Positions 8,304 to 17,143 of a DNA stretch of 64,000 nt are shown here, piece after piece. The stretch is taken from positions 62,001-126,000 of the forward strand of contig NZ_AORL01000022.1 of assembly GCF_000383095.1 (NCBI RefSeq). Direction: 5' to 3'. The stretch is from Sphingomonas sp. PR090111-T3T-6A. GTDB lineage: Bacteria > Pseudomonadota > Alphaproteobacteria > Sphingomonadales > Sphingomonadaceae. The notes below the pieces were generated by a model. It saw only the letters and a list, made by a program, of their open reading frames with translations. It had not been told where the DNA came from and did no database searches. Every line of letters begins with the position of its first letter. Positions within the stretch are counted from its first letter, which is position 1. The translations under genes were made by a program, and so were the position numbers.

Positions 8304-8331
8304 CCGATAGCGCGGCCGGCGCCGCTGTCAA
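8304..8331 (-). promoter_or_regulatory. Sigma70-type promoter for the EF-hand gene
   Basis: On the minus strand TTGACA (8326-8331) is followed after 16 bp by TATCGG (8304-8309). The predicted start leaves a leader of roughly 25 nt before the EF-hand ATG. The -35 box overlaps the stop codon of the histidine kinase gene, so the EF-hand gene is probably a separate transcription unit. Confidence 0.55.
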
Positions 8332-9647
8332 AGCGGCAGCAGGACACGGGCGAGCAGACCGCCGCCCGCCCGGTTGAAAAGCGTCACGTCGCCGCCGTGC
8401 GCGCGCGCCACCGCCCGCGCGCTGGCGAGGCCGAGGCCGCTGCCGCCCGTCTCCCGGTTGCGGGAAGGCTCGGCGCGGAAGAAGGGCTCGAACACCCGCT
8501 CCAGCAGCGCCTCGGGGAGGCCGGGGCCGTCATCGGCCACCTCGATCAGGGCATGGCCATCGGGCCTGGCGATGCGCACCCGCGCCTGCCCCGCATAGGT
8601 GACCGCATTGCCGATCAGGTTGGAGAGCAGCGCCTTCAGGCCAGAGACGTCTGCCTCGATCACGAGATCGTCGCCGGGCTCGACCGTCACGTCCGCGCCC
8701 ATGTCGACCATGCCGTCGGCCACGCTCTCGGTGAGCGCGCGGAGGCTGAGCCTCTGCCGGCGCGGCGGCCGGCCGGTGTCGCGCACGAAGGCGAGTGCTG
8801 CGGCGATCATCTCCTTCATCTCGCCGATATCGGCTTCCATCGCGGCGCGATCGGCGGGCTCGGCCTTCTCGACGCGCAGCGCGAGACGCATCAGCGGCGT
8901 GCGCAGATCGTGCGCCATCGCCGCCGCCATCGTCACGCGATCCTCGACATAGCGCCCGATGCGGGCCTGCATCTCGTTGAAGGCGCCGGCCGCGAGCGCC
9001 ACCTCGGGCGGCCCGTCGAGCGGCAGCGGCGGCGCGCGGGGGTCACGGCCCAGACGCTCGGCCGCCGCGGCGAACAGCCCGATCGGCTTGGCGACATGCC
9101 TTGCCACCAGCCACGCGAACGGCAGCGCTGCGACCAGCGTGCCCAGCAGCCAGAAGAGGATGCGCCAGTGCCACGGCTCGATTCCCCGCCGCTCGGCCTG
9201 CACCACGCGCCAGCGCCCGTCCGCCATGCGGTAGGCGGCGGTGAAGTGGCCGAACAGGATCTCGCCCGGCTCACCATGCGGGCGATCGAAATGGCGCGGC
9301 GGCATCGCGGGCCGCAGGAACAGAGGCGGCCGGTCGATCGCGACATGGACGTCGTCGATCGAGGCGCCCATCCGCTCGGCGAGACGCTGGCGCACGCGCT
9401 CGACATGGGGCTCGCCATTGTCGGGCGGCGGCGCCCATTCGGTGGTGACGCGATAGCCGCTGCCGCCGGGGATATCGCCGTGCAGCACCTGCGCCACCTC
9501 GGCGATCGGATAGAGGCGCGGCGTCGGCGGCGGCACCGACACCAGCATCGCGAAATCGAGCAGCTGCGCACCGAGCAGCGCGAACAGCATCACCCCGAAG
9601 ATGCGCAGGAACAGCGGCAGCCGATGCCGCGCCGGGATGGCTCTCAC
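8328..9647 (-). CDS. EnvZ-like sensor histidine kinase
   Basis: A 439-residue membrane kinase. TM1 lies at about 12-38, a periplasmic sensor at about 40-158 and TM2 at about 160-182. A HAMP-like segment follows, then the phospho-acceptor His246 in AMAHDLRTPLMRL, the N box (NLIGNAVTYA) and the G boxes (DDGPGLP, GGSGLGLASA). The GTG start overlaps the stop of the response regulator (GTGA). The sensor domain is rich in Pro, Arg and His and has no recognised fold. The LTXXQ protein encoded divergently is a plausible periplasmic partner. Confidence 0.9.
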   Translation of the reverse strand: MRAIPARHRLPLFLRIFGVMLFALLGAQLLDFAMLVSVPPPTPRLYPIAEVAQVLHGDIPGGSGYRVTTEWAPPPDNGEPHVERVRQRLAERMGASIDDVHVAIDRPPLFLRPAMPPRHFDRPHGEPGEILFGHFTAAYRMADGRWRVVQAERRGIEPWHWRILFWLLGTLVAALPFAWLVARHVAKPIGLFAAAAERLGRDPRAPPLPLDGPPEVALAAGAFNEMQARIGRYVEDRVTMAAAMAHDLRTPLMRLALRVEKAEPADRAAMEADIGEMKEMIAAALAFVRDTGRPPRRQRLSLRALTESVADGMVDMGADVTVEPGDDLVIEADVSGLKALLSNLIGNAVTYAGQARVRIARPDGHALIEVADDGPGLPEALLERVFEPFFRAEPSRNRETGGSGLGLASARAVARAHGGDVTLFNRAGGGLLARVLLPL

Positions 9648-10372
9648 GTCTGCGTCACCTTGGGCACGAACATATAGCCTTCGTTGCGGACGGTGCGGAT
9701 CAGATCGCTGTCGCCCGCGCGGAGCTTGCGGCGCAGGCGGCTCACCTGCACGTCGATCGCCCGGTCGAACGCATCCGAATCCGGCCCGCGCGCGCCGTGG
9801 AGCAGCTCCTCGCGGGTCAGCACCCGGCGCGGCCGCTCGGCGAAGACGCGCAGCACCGCGAACTCGCCGTCGGACAGATGGACCAGCACGCCGTCCGGAT
9901 CGAACAGCTCGTGCGAATCGAGGTCCATCCGCCAGCCCATGAAGGCGAACCCCCGCCGCGCCTCGGCCTCGGGCGCCTTCTGCCGGCGCAACAACGCGCG
10001 GACATGCGCGAGGATCTCGCGCGGGCTGCACGGCTTGGAGAGATAATGGTCGGCGCCCAGCTCGAGCCCGACGATGCGGTCCTGCTCGTCGCCCAGCGCC
10101 GAAAGCAGGATGACCGGCGGCCCACCCCCCTGCACGAGGCGGCGGCAGGCGGTGAGCCCGTCCTCGCCCGGCATCATCACGTCGAGAATGACGAGATCGA
10201 CCCCGCCGCGCGCCAGCACCCGGTCCATCTCCACGACGCCGGACGCCGTCGTCACGCGATAACCATAGGCGCTGAGCCGCTCGGCCAGCAGCAGGCGGAT
10301 GCCCGCATCGTCGTCGACGACCAGCAGGTGCGCGATCGACTCAGCGGCGCGCTCGGGGAACGGTGCCTCCAT
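9644..10372 (-). CDS. OmpR family response regulator
   Basis: A 242-residue regulator: receiver domain with acidic pocket VVDDD near residue 20, phospho-acceptor Asp64 in ILDVMMPG and a conserved lysine in YLSKPCS, then a C-terminal winged helix (about 140-240) with DVQVSRLRRKL as recognition region. GGGAGG 6 nt before ATG 10370-10372 supports this start over the ATG two codons upstream. It is the first gene of a two-gene operon with the kinase and is divergent from the LTXXQ gene, its most likely target. Confidence 0.9.
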   Translation of the reverse strand: MEAPFPERAAESIAHLLVVDDDAGIRLLLAERLSAYGYRVTTASGVVEMDRVLARGGVDLVILDVMMPGEDGLTACRRLVQGGGPPVILLSALGDEQDRIVGLELGADHYLSKPCSPREILAHVRALLRRQKAPEAEARRGFAFMGWRMDLDSHELFDPDGVLVHLSDGEFAVLRVFAERPRRVLTREELLHGARGPDSDAFDRAIDVQVSRLRRKLRAGDSDLIRTVRNEGYMFVPKVTQT

Positions 10373-10430
10373 GTTCATCCTCCCGCGATGCCGCGAAGAT
10401 GTGTGCGGCGAATTTCGACGGTGCTAATCT

Positions 10431-10443
10431 GCGGACATTCCGC
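10431..10443. promoter_or_regulatory. Short palindrome in the two-component/LTXXQ divergent region
   Basis: GCGGA-CAT-TCCGC, a perfect 5-bp inverted repeat with a 3-bp centre, midway between the regulator and LTXXQ starts. It may be part of the regulator's binding site, although OmpR-type sites are more often direct repeats. Confidence 0.3.
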
Positions 10444-10493
10444 CGACACAAAAGCGGGGGAACCAGGATCGTCAACCATTGAGGGGATATCCT

Positions 10494-11024
10494 TTGCGCA
10501 CGCTGTTCCTGATCGCGCTCGCGGCAGGTCTCGCCGCACCCGCGCTCGCCGCCGATCCGGCGACGCCCGCACGCACGCCGCACGCCGGCTGGGCCCGGCC
10601 GGACTTCGCCAAGATCCGCGCCCAGCATGTCGACGATGTCGCGCTGCTGCTCGGCCTGCGCGCCGACCAGCGCCCCGCGCTCGAAGCCTTCCTGAGCGCG
10701 ATCGAGCCGCACCGCGGCTTCCGCGAGGGCGGGATGCGCCGGCCGGAAGGCGACACGCCGCCCACGGGCGACGAAGGCACGCTCGCCCGCCTCGACCGCA
10801 TGTCGGCCCATCTCGACCGTCGCGACGCCGACGCCAAGCAGAAGATCGAGGCGACGCGCAAATTCTACACCGGCCTCACCCCCGACCAGCAGCCCCGTTT
10901 CGACGCGCTGGACCGCCTCCACCATCAGGCCGAGCGCGGGCGGATGGGGATGCGCGGCGGCTGGCAGGGCCATGGCCGTGGCGGCCCCGGCGGCAAGGAC
11001 ATGCCGCCGCCTCCGCAGAACTGA
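10494..11024 (+). CDS. LTXXQ/Spy-CpxP-like periplasmic protein
   Basis: A 176-residue exported protein starting at TTG 10494 with GAGGGG 7 nt upstream. The signal peptide is MRTLFLIALAAGLAAPALA. Two copies of the family motif can be seen: LRADQRPALEAF near residue 57 and LTPDQQPRFDAL near 125, in an otherwise charged helical protein. The tail is Gly/Met/His-rich. Proteins of this type bind unfolded proteins or metals in the periplasm and feed back on envelope stress kinases. The neighbouring divergent two-component operon fits that arrangement. The ORF can also be read from TTG 10479. Confidence 0.8.
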   Translation: MRTLFLIALAAGLAAPALAADPATPARTPHAGWARPDFAKIRAQHVDDVALLLGLRADQRPALEAFLSAIEPHRGFREGGMRRPEGDTPPTGDEGTLARLDRMSAHLDRRDADAKQKIEATRKFYTGLTPDQQPRFDALDRLHHQAERGRMGMRGGWQGHGRGGPGGKDMPPPPQN

Positions 11025-11046
11025 TGCCTCCCGGCCGGGCGTCCGA

Positions 11047-11739
11047 TCAGGCGCCCGGCTTCAGGCGATAGCCGACGCCCAGCTCGTTGACGATCAGCGA
11101 GGGGCGCGCCGGGTCCGCCTCCAGCTTCTGGCGCAGGCTGCGCACCACGATGCGCAGATACTCCACCCGATCGGCCTGCGCCGGCCCCCAGACCTCGCGC
11201 AGGATCTGGGCATGGCTCAGTACCCGGTCGGGCTTCGCGGCAAGCAGCGCCAGCACGCCATATTCCTTGGGCGCGAGGTGCACCTCGGCGCCGTCCCGCG
11301 TCACGCGGCGATGGTCGAGATCGATCACCAGCCCGCCCGCCTCGATCCGGTGCGCCGCGCCCTGCGCGTCGAGCCGGTGGCGCAGCGCCGCGCGGATGCG
11401 GGCGAGCAGCTCCTCGGTGTCGAAGGGCTTCACCAGATAGTCGTCGGCGCCGAGATCGAGCGCGGCCACCTTCTCCGACGTCGCCTCGCGCGCCGAGACC
11501 ACGATCAGCGTCGCCTCGCTGCCGCGCTTCAGGAGTTGCACCAGCTCCAGCCCGTCGCGATCGGGGAGGCCCAGATCGAGCAGGATCACCTGCGGCTTCT
11601 CGATCGACAGCAGCGATAGCGCCTCCCGCGCGCTCCCCGCCTCGGCGACGGCATGGCCGGAGCGCTCCAGCGTGACGCGGAGCAGGCGGCGGATGGCGGG
11701 ATCGTCCTCGATGACGAGCAGCTTGGGGGGCAGGGCCAT
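11047..11739 (-). CDS. kdpE: KdpE-type response regulator
   Basis: A 230-residue OmpR-class regulator with the KdpE-like receiver: VIEDDPAIRRLLR at the start, Asp about 54 in ILLDLGLPDRDGLE and a conserved lysine in DYLVKPFDTEEL. The winged-helix domain ends in VRSLRQKLEADPARPSLIVNELGVGYRL, typical of KdpE. It normally controls the high-affinity potassium ATPase KdpFABC. Here it is divergent from kdpD rather than downstream of it, and no kdpFABC genes are in the window. Confidence 0.88.
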   Translation of the reverse strand: MALPPKLLVIEDDPAIRRLLRVTLERSGHAVAEAGSAREALSLLSIEKPQVILLDLGLPDRDGLELVQLLKRGSEATLIVVSAREATSEKVAALDLGADDYLVKPFDTEELLARIRAALRHRLDAQGAAHRIEAGGLVIDLDHRRVTRDGAEVHLAPKEYGVLALLAAKPDRVLSHAQILREVWGPAQADRVEYLRIVVRSLRQKLEADPARPSLIVNELGVGYRLKPGA

Positions 11740-11822
11740 GGCGCGACGATTATGCCGTTGCCGTGGCCGCGTCGAGCCAGCCCGTAGCCTGATCCGTTAT
11801 GGCAGCGTACAGATCATCCTCT

Positions 11823-14483
11823 ATGGCGACCCACAGCGACCAACCTCCCCGCCCCTCCCCGGACGCGCTGCTGCGCCGCGCGACGCGCGAAGAGCGCGGG
11901 CAGCTCAAGATATTCCTCGGCGCGGCGCCGGGCGTCGGCAAGACCTACGAGATGCTCACCGACGGCGCCGAGCGGCTGCGTGCCGGGGTCGACGTGGTGG
12001 TGGCCGTCGTCGAGACGCACGGGCGCACCGAGACCGAGGCGCTCATCCAGCCCTTCGAGATCGTCCCCCGCCGCCAGATCGAGCATCACGGCCGCACGCT
12101 GACCGAGATGGACATCGACGCGGTGCTGGCGCGCCGCCCGCAGCTCGCGCTCGTCGACGAATATGCCCACTCCAATGTGGAGGGCAGCCGCCACCCCAAG
12201 CGCTGGCAGGATGTCGAGGAACTGCTCGCCGCCGGGATCGACGTCTACACCACGCTCAACATCCAGCATGTCGAGAGCCTCAACGACGTGGTGGCGAGCT
12301 TCACGCGCGTCCGCGTGCGCGAGACGGTGCCCGACAGCGTGTTCGAGGGCGCCGAGATCAAGGTGGTCGACCTGCCGCCCGACGAGCTGATCGAGCGGCT
12401 GAAGGAGGGCAAGGTCTATGTGCCGGAGGAGGCGACGCGCGCCCTCCAGCATTTCTTCTCCAAGCCCAACCTCTCCGCGCTGCGCGAGATGGCGCTGCGC
12501 CGCGCGGCGCTCAGCGTCGACCGGCAGATGCTGGAGATGCTCGATGCGGGCGCGCTGCCCGGCGTCTATGCCGGCGGCGAGCGCGTGCTCGTGGCGGTCA
12601 GCGAGCAGCCCGGCGGCGACGCCCTGATCCGTGTCGCCAAGCGCCTGTCCGATGCGCTGCGCGCGCCATGGTCGGCGATCGTGATCGAGACGGCGCGGGC
12701 AGAAGGCTTCAGCGAGGCGCAGCGCCAGCGCATCGCCGACGTGTTGCGACTCGCCGCCAGCCTCGGCGCGACCATCGCCCGCGTGCCGGCAGAGGATGTC
12801 GCGTCCGGCCTCATCGATCATATCGCCGCCACCCGCACCACCCAGCTCGTCATCGGCAAGTCGCGGCGGAGCTGGTGGTTCGAGGCGCGCCACGGGTCGG
12901 TGGTGGACCGGCTGCTCAAGGGCGGGCCGGAGGGCCTTGCGCTCCACGTCATCCCCGCCACCGCGCCGGCCGAGCGGCCGCGCCGCGGCCTCGCGCCGCT
13001 CACTCGCGGCTGGGGTGGCCCGTCGAGCTATGGCGCGGCGCTGGCGCTGGTCGCCGTGACCACGGTGATCGACCATTTCGCCGAGCCCCTGGTCGGCGCG
13101 GGCGGGCTCGACCTCATCTATCTGCTGCCCGTGATCCTGACGGCGGCGCGTTTCGGCCTGCGCACCGGCCTGTTCGCCAGCGTCGCGGCGGGGCTCGCCT
13201 ATAATTTCTTCTTCCTGCCGCCGCTCTACAATTTCACCATCGCCGATCCGCAGAGCCTGCTCACCATGCTAGTGCTGATCGGCATCGCCGGGCTGGTCAG
13301 CCATCTTGCCGGCCGGCTCAAGGCGCGCGCGACGCTCTCCACACGCAGCGCCACCGAGAACGCCTCGGTCGCCGCCTTTGCGCAGGCGCTCGCCCGCTCC
13401 TCCACCTGGCAGGAGACGGCGTCGACGATCTGCACCGAGGTCGGCCTGCTGCTCGGCTGCGACACGCTGCTGCTGGCCGAACGCGACGGCGTGGTGATGG
13501 TGAAGGCCGCAGCACCCGAGGCAGCGCCGCTGGGGCCGGTGGATCAGGCAGCGGCCGAATGGTGCTGGAGCCGGGGCGAGCCCGCCGGGCGCGGCACCGC
13601 GACGCTCACCGCCGCCGACTGGCAGTTCCACCCGCTCAAGACGGCGCTCGGCACGCTCGCCGTGCTCGGCCTCGCCCGCGACGACGGCACCGATCCGGTG
13701 CCCGCCGATCGCACCGTGCTGCTCTCCACGCTGGTCGGGCAGGCGGCGCTGGCGCATGAGCGGCTCCGGCTAGAGGGCGAGATGCGCGAGTTGGGCCTGC
13801 TCAAGGAGCGCGACCGGCTGCGCGCCGCCCTGCTCTCCTCGATCGGGCATGACCTGCGCACGCCGCTCACCTCGGTGGCCGGCGCGGTCGAGGCGCTGGC
13901 GGCGGAGGCGCCCGCCTCGCCCGCCGTGGCGATGGCCCGCGCGGAGGTCCGCCGCTTGAAACGTTTCCTCGACAATCTCGTCGACATGGTGCGCATGGAT
14001 GCGGGCGCGCTCCAGCTCGCGCCCGAGCCCATCGACCTCACCGATGCCGTCAGCAGCGCCGTCCACGATCTGCGCGACACGCTGCGCCACAACCGCATCG
14101 ATCTCGCCATCCCCGGCACGCTGCCGCTGGTGCAGACCGATCCGCGCCTGCTTCACCACATCCTCATCAACCTGCTCGCCAACGCCACCCAGCATGGCGA
14201 CCCGGAGGGGCCGATCGCGATCGAGGCGCGCCGCGTGGCGGGCGGGCTGCTGCTCGAGGTGCGCGATCATGGCCCCGGCATCGAGCCCGGCGCCGAGGAG
14301 GCGATCTTCGAGACCTTCGCGCGCGGCAAGGGCAGCGACCGGAGCGGGGATTCCGGCCTCGGCCTCGCCATCGTCAAGGGATTCGCCGACGCGCTCGGCA
14401 TCGGCGTCGCCGCCGCCACCGATCCGGCGGGCGGCGCCGTCTTCACGCTGAGCATACCCGAAGAGGCGCTGGTCGCAGCCTGA
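11823..14483 (+). CDS. kdpD: KdpD osmosensitive potassium sensor kinase
   Basis: A kinase of 886 residues (E. coli KdpD is 894). Domains in order: N-terminal KdpD domain with Walker A GAAPGVGKT (33-41), a universal-stress-like domain (about 240-370) and four transmembrane segments (about 395-490). A GAF-like domain follows (about 510-640), then the histidine kinase with SSIGHDLRTPLTSV and an ATPase domain with NLLANATQHG and SGLGLAIV. The start is uncertain; an in-frame ATG 24 nt upstream exists and neither has a good Shine-Dalgarno. The gene is head to head with kdpE, with about 80 bp between them. Confidence 0.92.
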   Translation: MATHSDQPPRPSPDALLRRATREERGQLKIFLGAAPGVGKTYEMLTDGAERLRAGVDVVVAVVETHGRTETEALIQPFEIVPRRQIEHHGRTLTEMDIDAVLARRPQLALVDEYAHSNVEGSRHPKRWQDVEELLAAGIDVYTTLNIQHVESLNDVVASFTRVRVRETVPDSVFEGAEIKVVDLPPDELIERLKEGKVYVPEEATRALQHFFSKPNLSALREMALRRAALSVDRQMLEMLDAGALPGVYAGGERVLVAVSEQPGGDALIRVAKRLSDALRAPWSAIVIETARAEGFSEAQRQRIADVLRLAASLGATIARVPAEDVASGLIDHIAATRTTQLVIGKSRRSWWFEARHGSVVDRLLKGGPEGLALHVIPATAPAERPRRGLAPLTRGWGGPSSYGAALALVAVTTVIDHFAEPLVGAGGLDLIYLLPVILTAARFGLRTGLFASVAAGLAYNFFFLPPLYNFTIADPQSLLTMLVLIGIAGLVSHLAGRLKARATLSTRSATENASVAAFAQALARSSTWQETASTICTEVGLLLGCDTLLLAERDGVVMVKAAAPEAAPLGPVDQAAAEWCWSRGEPAGRGTATLTAADWQFHPLKTALGTLAVLGLARDDGTDPVPADRTVLLSTLVGQAALAHERLRLEGEMRELGLLKERDRLRAALLSSIGHDLRTPLTSVAGAVEALAAEAPASPAVAMARAEVRRLKRFLDNLVDMVRMDAGALQLAPEPIDLTDAVSSAVHDLRDTLRHNRIDLAIPGTLPLVQTDPRLLHHILINLLANATQHGDPEGPIAIEARRVAGGLLLEVRDHGPGIEPGAEEAIFETFARGKGSDRSGDSGLGLAIVKGFADALGIGVAAATDPAGGAVFTLSIPEEALVAA

Positions 14484-14515
14484 TGGGGGTATCACGGATG
14501 GCCGTTGCCGCATGG

Positions 14516-14546
14516 GGCCGATCGGCCGATAGGGCTGTCGACAGCC
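14516..14546. promoter_or_regulatory. Two adjacent perfect palindromes upstream of the SDR gene
   Basis: GGCCGATCGGCC (14516-14527) and GGCTGTCGACAGCC (14533-14546) are both perfectly self-complementary and 5 bp apart. TTGCCG then, after 17 bp, GATAGG overlaps them as a possible promoter. They look like an operator pair or a transcript hairpin; the function is inferred. Confidence 0.35.
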
Positions 14547-14568
14547 GCTCGCCAGGGGAATCGTTGGG

Positions 14569-15465
14569 ATGAAGCGCTGGACGATCGCCGATATGGGCCG
14601 GCAGGATGGCCGGCGCGTCGTCGTCACCGGCGCCAACAGCGGCATCGGCTATGAGACGGCGCGGGCTTTGGCCGAAGCCGGCGCCGACGTCATCCTCGCC
14701 GCGCGCGACGAGGCGAAAGGCCGGGCCGCGGCGGAGGCGATCGGCCATGGCACGACCTGGCAGCCGCTCGACCTCGCCAGCCTCGCCTCGGTGGAGCGCT
14801 TCGCCGAGGCGCAGCTCAAGGCGGCGCGGCCGATCGACCGGCTGATCCTCAACGCCGGGGTGATGGCGCTGCCGGAGCGGCGCACCACGCCGGACGGCTT
14901 CGAACGCCAGCTCGGCACCAACCTGCTCGGCCATTTCGCGCTGGCGGCGCGGCTCTGGCCGCTGCTGGCAGCGGGCGCGCGCGTGGTGCCGCTCGCCAGC
15001 ATCGCCGCGCGGCGGGGGCGGATCGACTTCGACGATCCGATGGCGGAGCGGCGTTACGATCCCTGGGCGGTCTATGCGCAGAGCAAGCTCGCCATGCTGA
15101 TGTTCGGGCTGGAGCTGGCGCGCCGCGCGGTGGGCACCGGCGTCGCGAGCCTGCCCGCGCACCCCGGCTTCGCGCGGACCAACCTGCTTGCCAACGGGCC
15201 GGGGACGGGCGGCATCCGGGGCTGGTCGATCCGCTATCTCGGCAATTTCGTCAGCCAGTCCGCCGCCGAAGGCGCACTGCCGGTGCTGCGCGCGGCGACC
15301 GACCCGGACATGCATTCGGGCGACTATCTGGGCTCGGTCGGCCCCTTCGAGCTGCGCGGGCCGCCGGGACGCGCCGCCGTTCCGCTCGCCGCGCGGGATC
15401 ATGACGCCGCCGCCCGGCTCTGGGCGATGGCGGAGGATTGGGTGGGGCTGCCCTTCCGCCCCTAA
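14569..15465 (+). CDS. Short-chain dehydrogenase/reductase
   Basis: A 298-residue SDR with the cofactor motif TGANSGIG (20-27), the NAG motif at about 95, and the catalytic set Ser144, Tyr169 and Lys173 (YAQSK). An arginine-rich segment after the first beta strand (AARDEAKGR) suggests NADP preference. The length and the long C-terminal part resemble the retinol dehydrogenase/oxidoreductase group of SDRs. Substrate is unknown. It ends in a convergent overlap with the DUF4169 gene. Confidence 0.85.
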   Translation: MKRWTIADMGRQDGRRVVVTGANSGIGYETARALAEAGADVILAARDEAKGRAAAEAIGHGTTWQPLDLASLASVERFAEAQLKAARPIDRLILNAGVMALPERRTTPDGFERQLGTNLLGHFALAARLWPLLAAGARVVPLASIAARRGRIDFDDPMAERRYDPWAVYAQSKLAMLMFGLELARRAVGTGVASLPAHPGFARTNLLANGPGTGGIRGWSIRYLGNFVSQSAAEGALPVLRAATDPDMHSGDYLGSVGPFELRGPPGRAAVPLAARDHDAAARLWAMAEDWVGLPFRP

Positions 15466-15638
15466 TCCTCGCGCTTCGCTCCATCGAGCAGCGCCTTGCG
15501 GCGGGCCTGCTCGGTGGCCTCTGCCTCGCGCTCAGCCTTGGTACGGCCGAATTTGGCGCGGTTGGTCTCGGCCTGTTTCGCCGCATCCACGCGCGCCTTC
15601 GCCTTGCGGACGCGGTTGAGGTTGACGATCTCGGCCAT
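15462..15638 (-). CDS. DUF4169 family small basic protein
   Basis: A 58-residue, highly charged helical protein (begins MAEIVNLNRVRKAKARVDAA, ends LLDGAKRED). The beginning and the NRAKFGRTKAEREAE core match the DUF4169 family of alphaproteobacteria. Its ATG overlaps the stop of the OpuB-type permease gene (TGATG), so it is the last gene of that operon. No function is known; the composition suggests nucleic-acid or protein binding. It overlaps the SDR stop codon on the other strand by 4 nt. Confidence 0.75.
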   Translation of the reverse strand: MAEIVNLNRVRKAKARVDAAKQAETNRAKFGRTKAEREAEATEQARRKALLDGAKRED

Positions 15639-17143
15639 CAGCGATGCTCCAGTTGCGCGGCCAGCCAGCGAGCCGCGGCCTCGGGGCTCGCCTTGTCGCG
15701 GTCCCGGTCGACCATGTAGTTGGCGCGGCGCATCGCTTCCACCGGGATCGCGCCGACCAGCGGCCGGATCGCTTTCAGAAAGCGCGCGTCCCCGGCATGG
15801 GCCGGCGACACCAGCAGGATCGCATCATAGCCCGGCAGCGCCCGCGCCGGATCGGGGAGCACCACCAGATCGTCCGCCGCGATCCGTCCATCGCTGGAGA
15901 AAGCGGAGATGACATCCGCCTGCCCGCTCTCCAGTGCGCGATACATGAAGCTCGGCGCATAGGCGCGCGAGGCGGCGAAGCGCAGCCCATAGGCCTCGCG
16001 CACCGCCCGCCATTCGGGCCGCGACAGGAATTCGAGGTCGGCCCCCAGCGTCAGCGAGGGCGCGGCCGCCGCCAGCGTGCGCAGGTCCGTGACATGATGC
16101 CGCGCGGCGCCCTGCCGCGTCATCGCCAGCGCATAGGCATTCTCGAAACCCAGCGGGCCAACCAACGCGGCAGGCTTCAGGAAATCAGCGATGCCGGCCA
16201 GCGTCTCAGGCTTGGGCGCGGGCCTTGTCCGGTGCATCGAATCCGCCCAAATCGTGCCGGAATAATCGACATAGACATCGATATCGCCTTGCCTGAGCGC
16301 CCTGAGCGCCACCGCCGAGCCCAGCCCCTCGCGATAGCTCACCGCATAGCCCGCCTGCTCCAGCCGCGCGCCGATCAGGCGGGCGAGGATGAATTGCTCG
16401 GAGAAATTCTTGGCGCCGACCACCACCGGCCGCGCGCCTCCCCCCAGCAACGGCGCGCAGGCCAGCAGCAGCCCCGTCGCCACACCGAGGCTCCCCACCG
16501 TCAGCGACCAGCGCTCCCGCCGCGCCAGCCCGCGCTCGATCAGCGCCAGCAGCGCGTCCGCCACGAGGGCCAGCGCCGCCGAGGCGAGGCAGCCCGCCAG
16601 CACCTGCGACCAGTCCTCGGTCTGGAGACCGGAGAAGATCAGGTTGCCGAGGCTCGCCGCGCCCACGGTGGTCGCGAGCGTGGCAGCGCCGATCGTCCAG
16701 ACGGTCGCGGTGCGGATGCCGGCCATCACCACGGGCGCGGCCAGCGGAGCCTCGACCAGTCGGAGCCTCTGCCCGGCCGTCATGCCGAGCCCGTCCGCCG
16801 CCTCGATCACCCCCGGATCGAGCCCGCGCAAGCCAGCCACCACATTCCGCAGGATCGGCAGCAGCGCATAGAGCGCCAAGGCCAGCCACGCCGGCAGGAA
16901 GCCCAGCGCCGGCACGCCATGCCCGATCGCCAGCAGCAGCGGGTAGAAGAGCGCCAGCAGCGCGAGGCCGGGAATCGTCTGGATCACCCCCGCCACGCCC
17001 AGCGCGGCTCCTGCCAGCCGGGGCCTGCGCGCCGCGACGAAACCCAGCGGCAGCGCCACCACCAGCGCCAGCCCCAGCGCCGCGGCCGACAGCAGCAGGT
17101 GATGCGCGGCGAGGCCGGGCAGCGGGGCGAGGAGTTCGCTCAC
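15638..17143 (-). CDS. OpuB-type ABC transporter, permease fused to substrate-binding protein
   Basis: A 501-residue fusion. Residues 1-215 are an ABC permease with about six membrane segments and a coupling loop EAADGLGMTAGQRL. Residues about 225-500 are an OpuAC/ProX-type binding domain starting at VVVGAKNFSEQFILARLIG and containing YREGLGSAVALRAL and DVYVDYSGTIW. Together they would take up glycine betaine, choline or a related osmolyte. The GTG start overlaps the ATPase stop (GTGA). The ORF is open upstream inside the ATPase gene, but that part is shadow. The exact osmolyte is unknown. Confidence 0.87.
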   Translation of the reverse strand: MSELLAPLPGLAAHHLLLSAAALGLALVVALPLGFVAARRPRLAGAALGVAGVIQTIPGLALLALFYPLLLAIGHGVPALGFLPAWLALALYALLPILRNVVAGLRGLDPGVIEAADGLGMTAGQRLRLVEAPLAAPVVMAGIRTATVWTIGAATLATTVGAASLGNLIFSGLQTEDWSQVLAGCLASAALALVADALLALIERGLARRERWSLTVGSLGVATGLLLACAPLLGGGARPVVVGAKNFSEQFILARLIGARLEQAGYAVSYREGLGSAVALRALRQGDIDVYVDYSGTIWADSMHRTRPAPKPETLAGIADFLKPAALVGPLGFENAYALAMTRQGAARHHVTDLRTLAAAAPSLTLGADLEFLSRPEWRAVREAYGLRFAASRAYAPSFMYRALESGQADVISAFSSDGRIAADDLVVLPDPARALPGYDAILLVSPAHAGDARFLKAIRPLVGAIPVEAMRRANYMVDRDRDKASPEAAARWLAAQLEHR

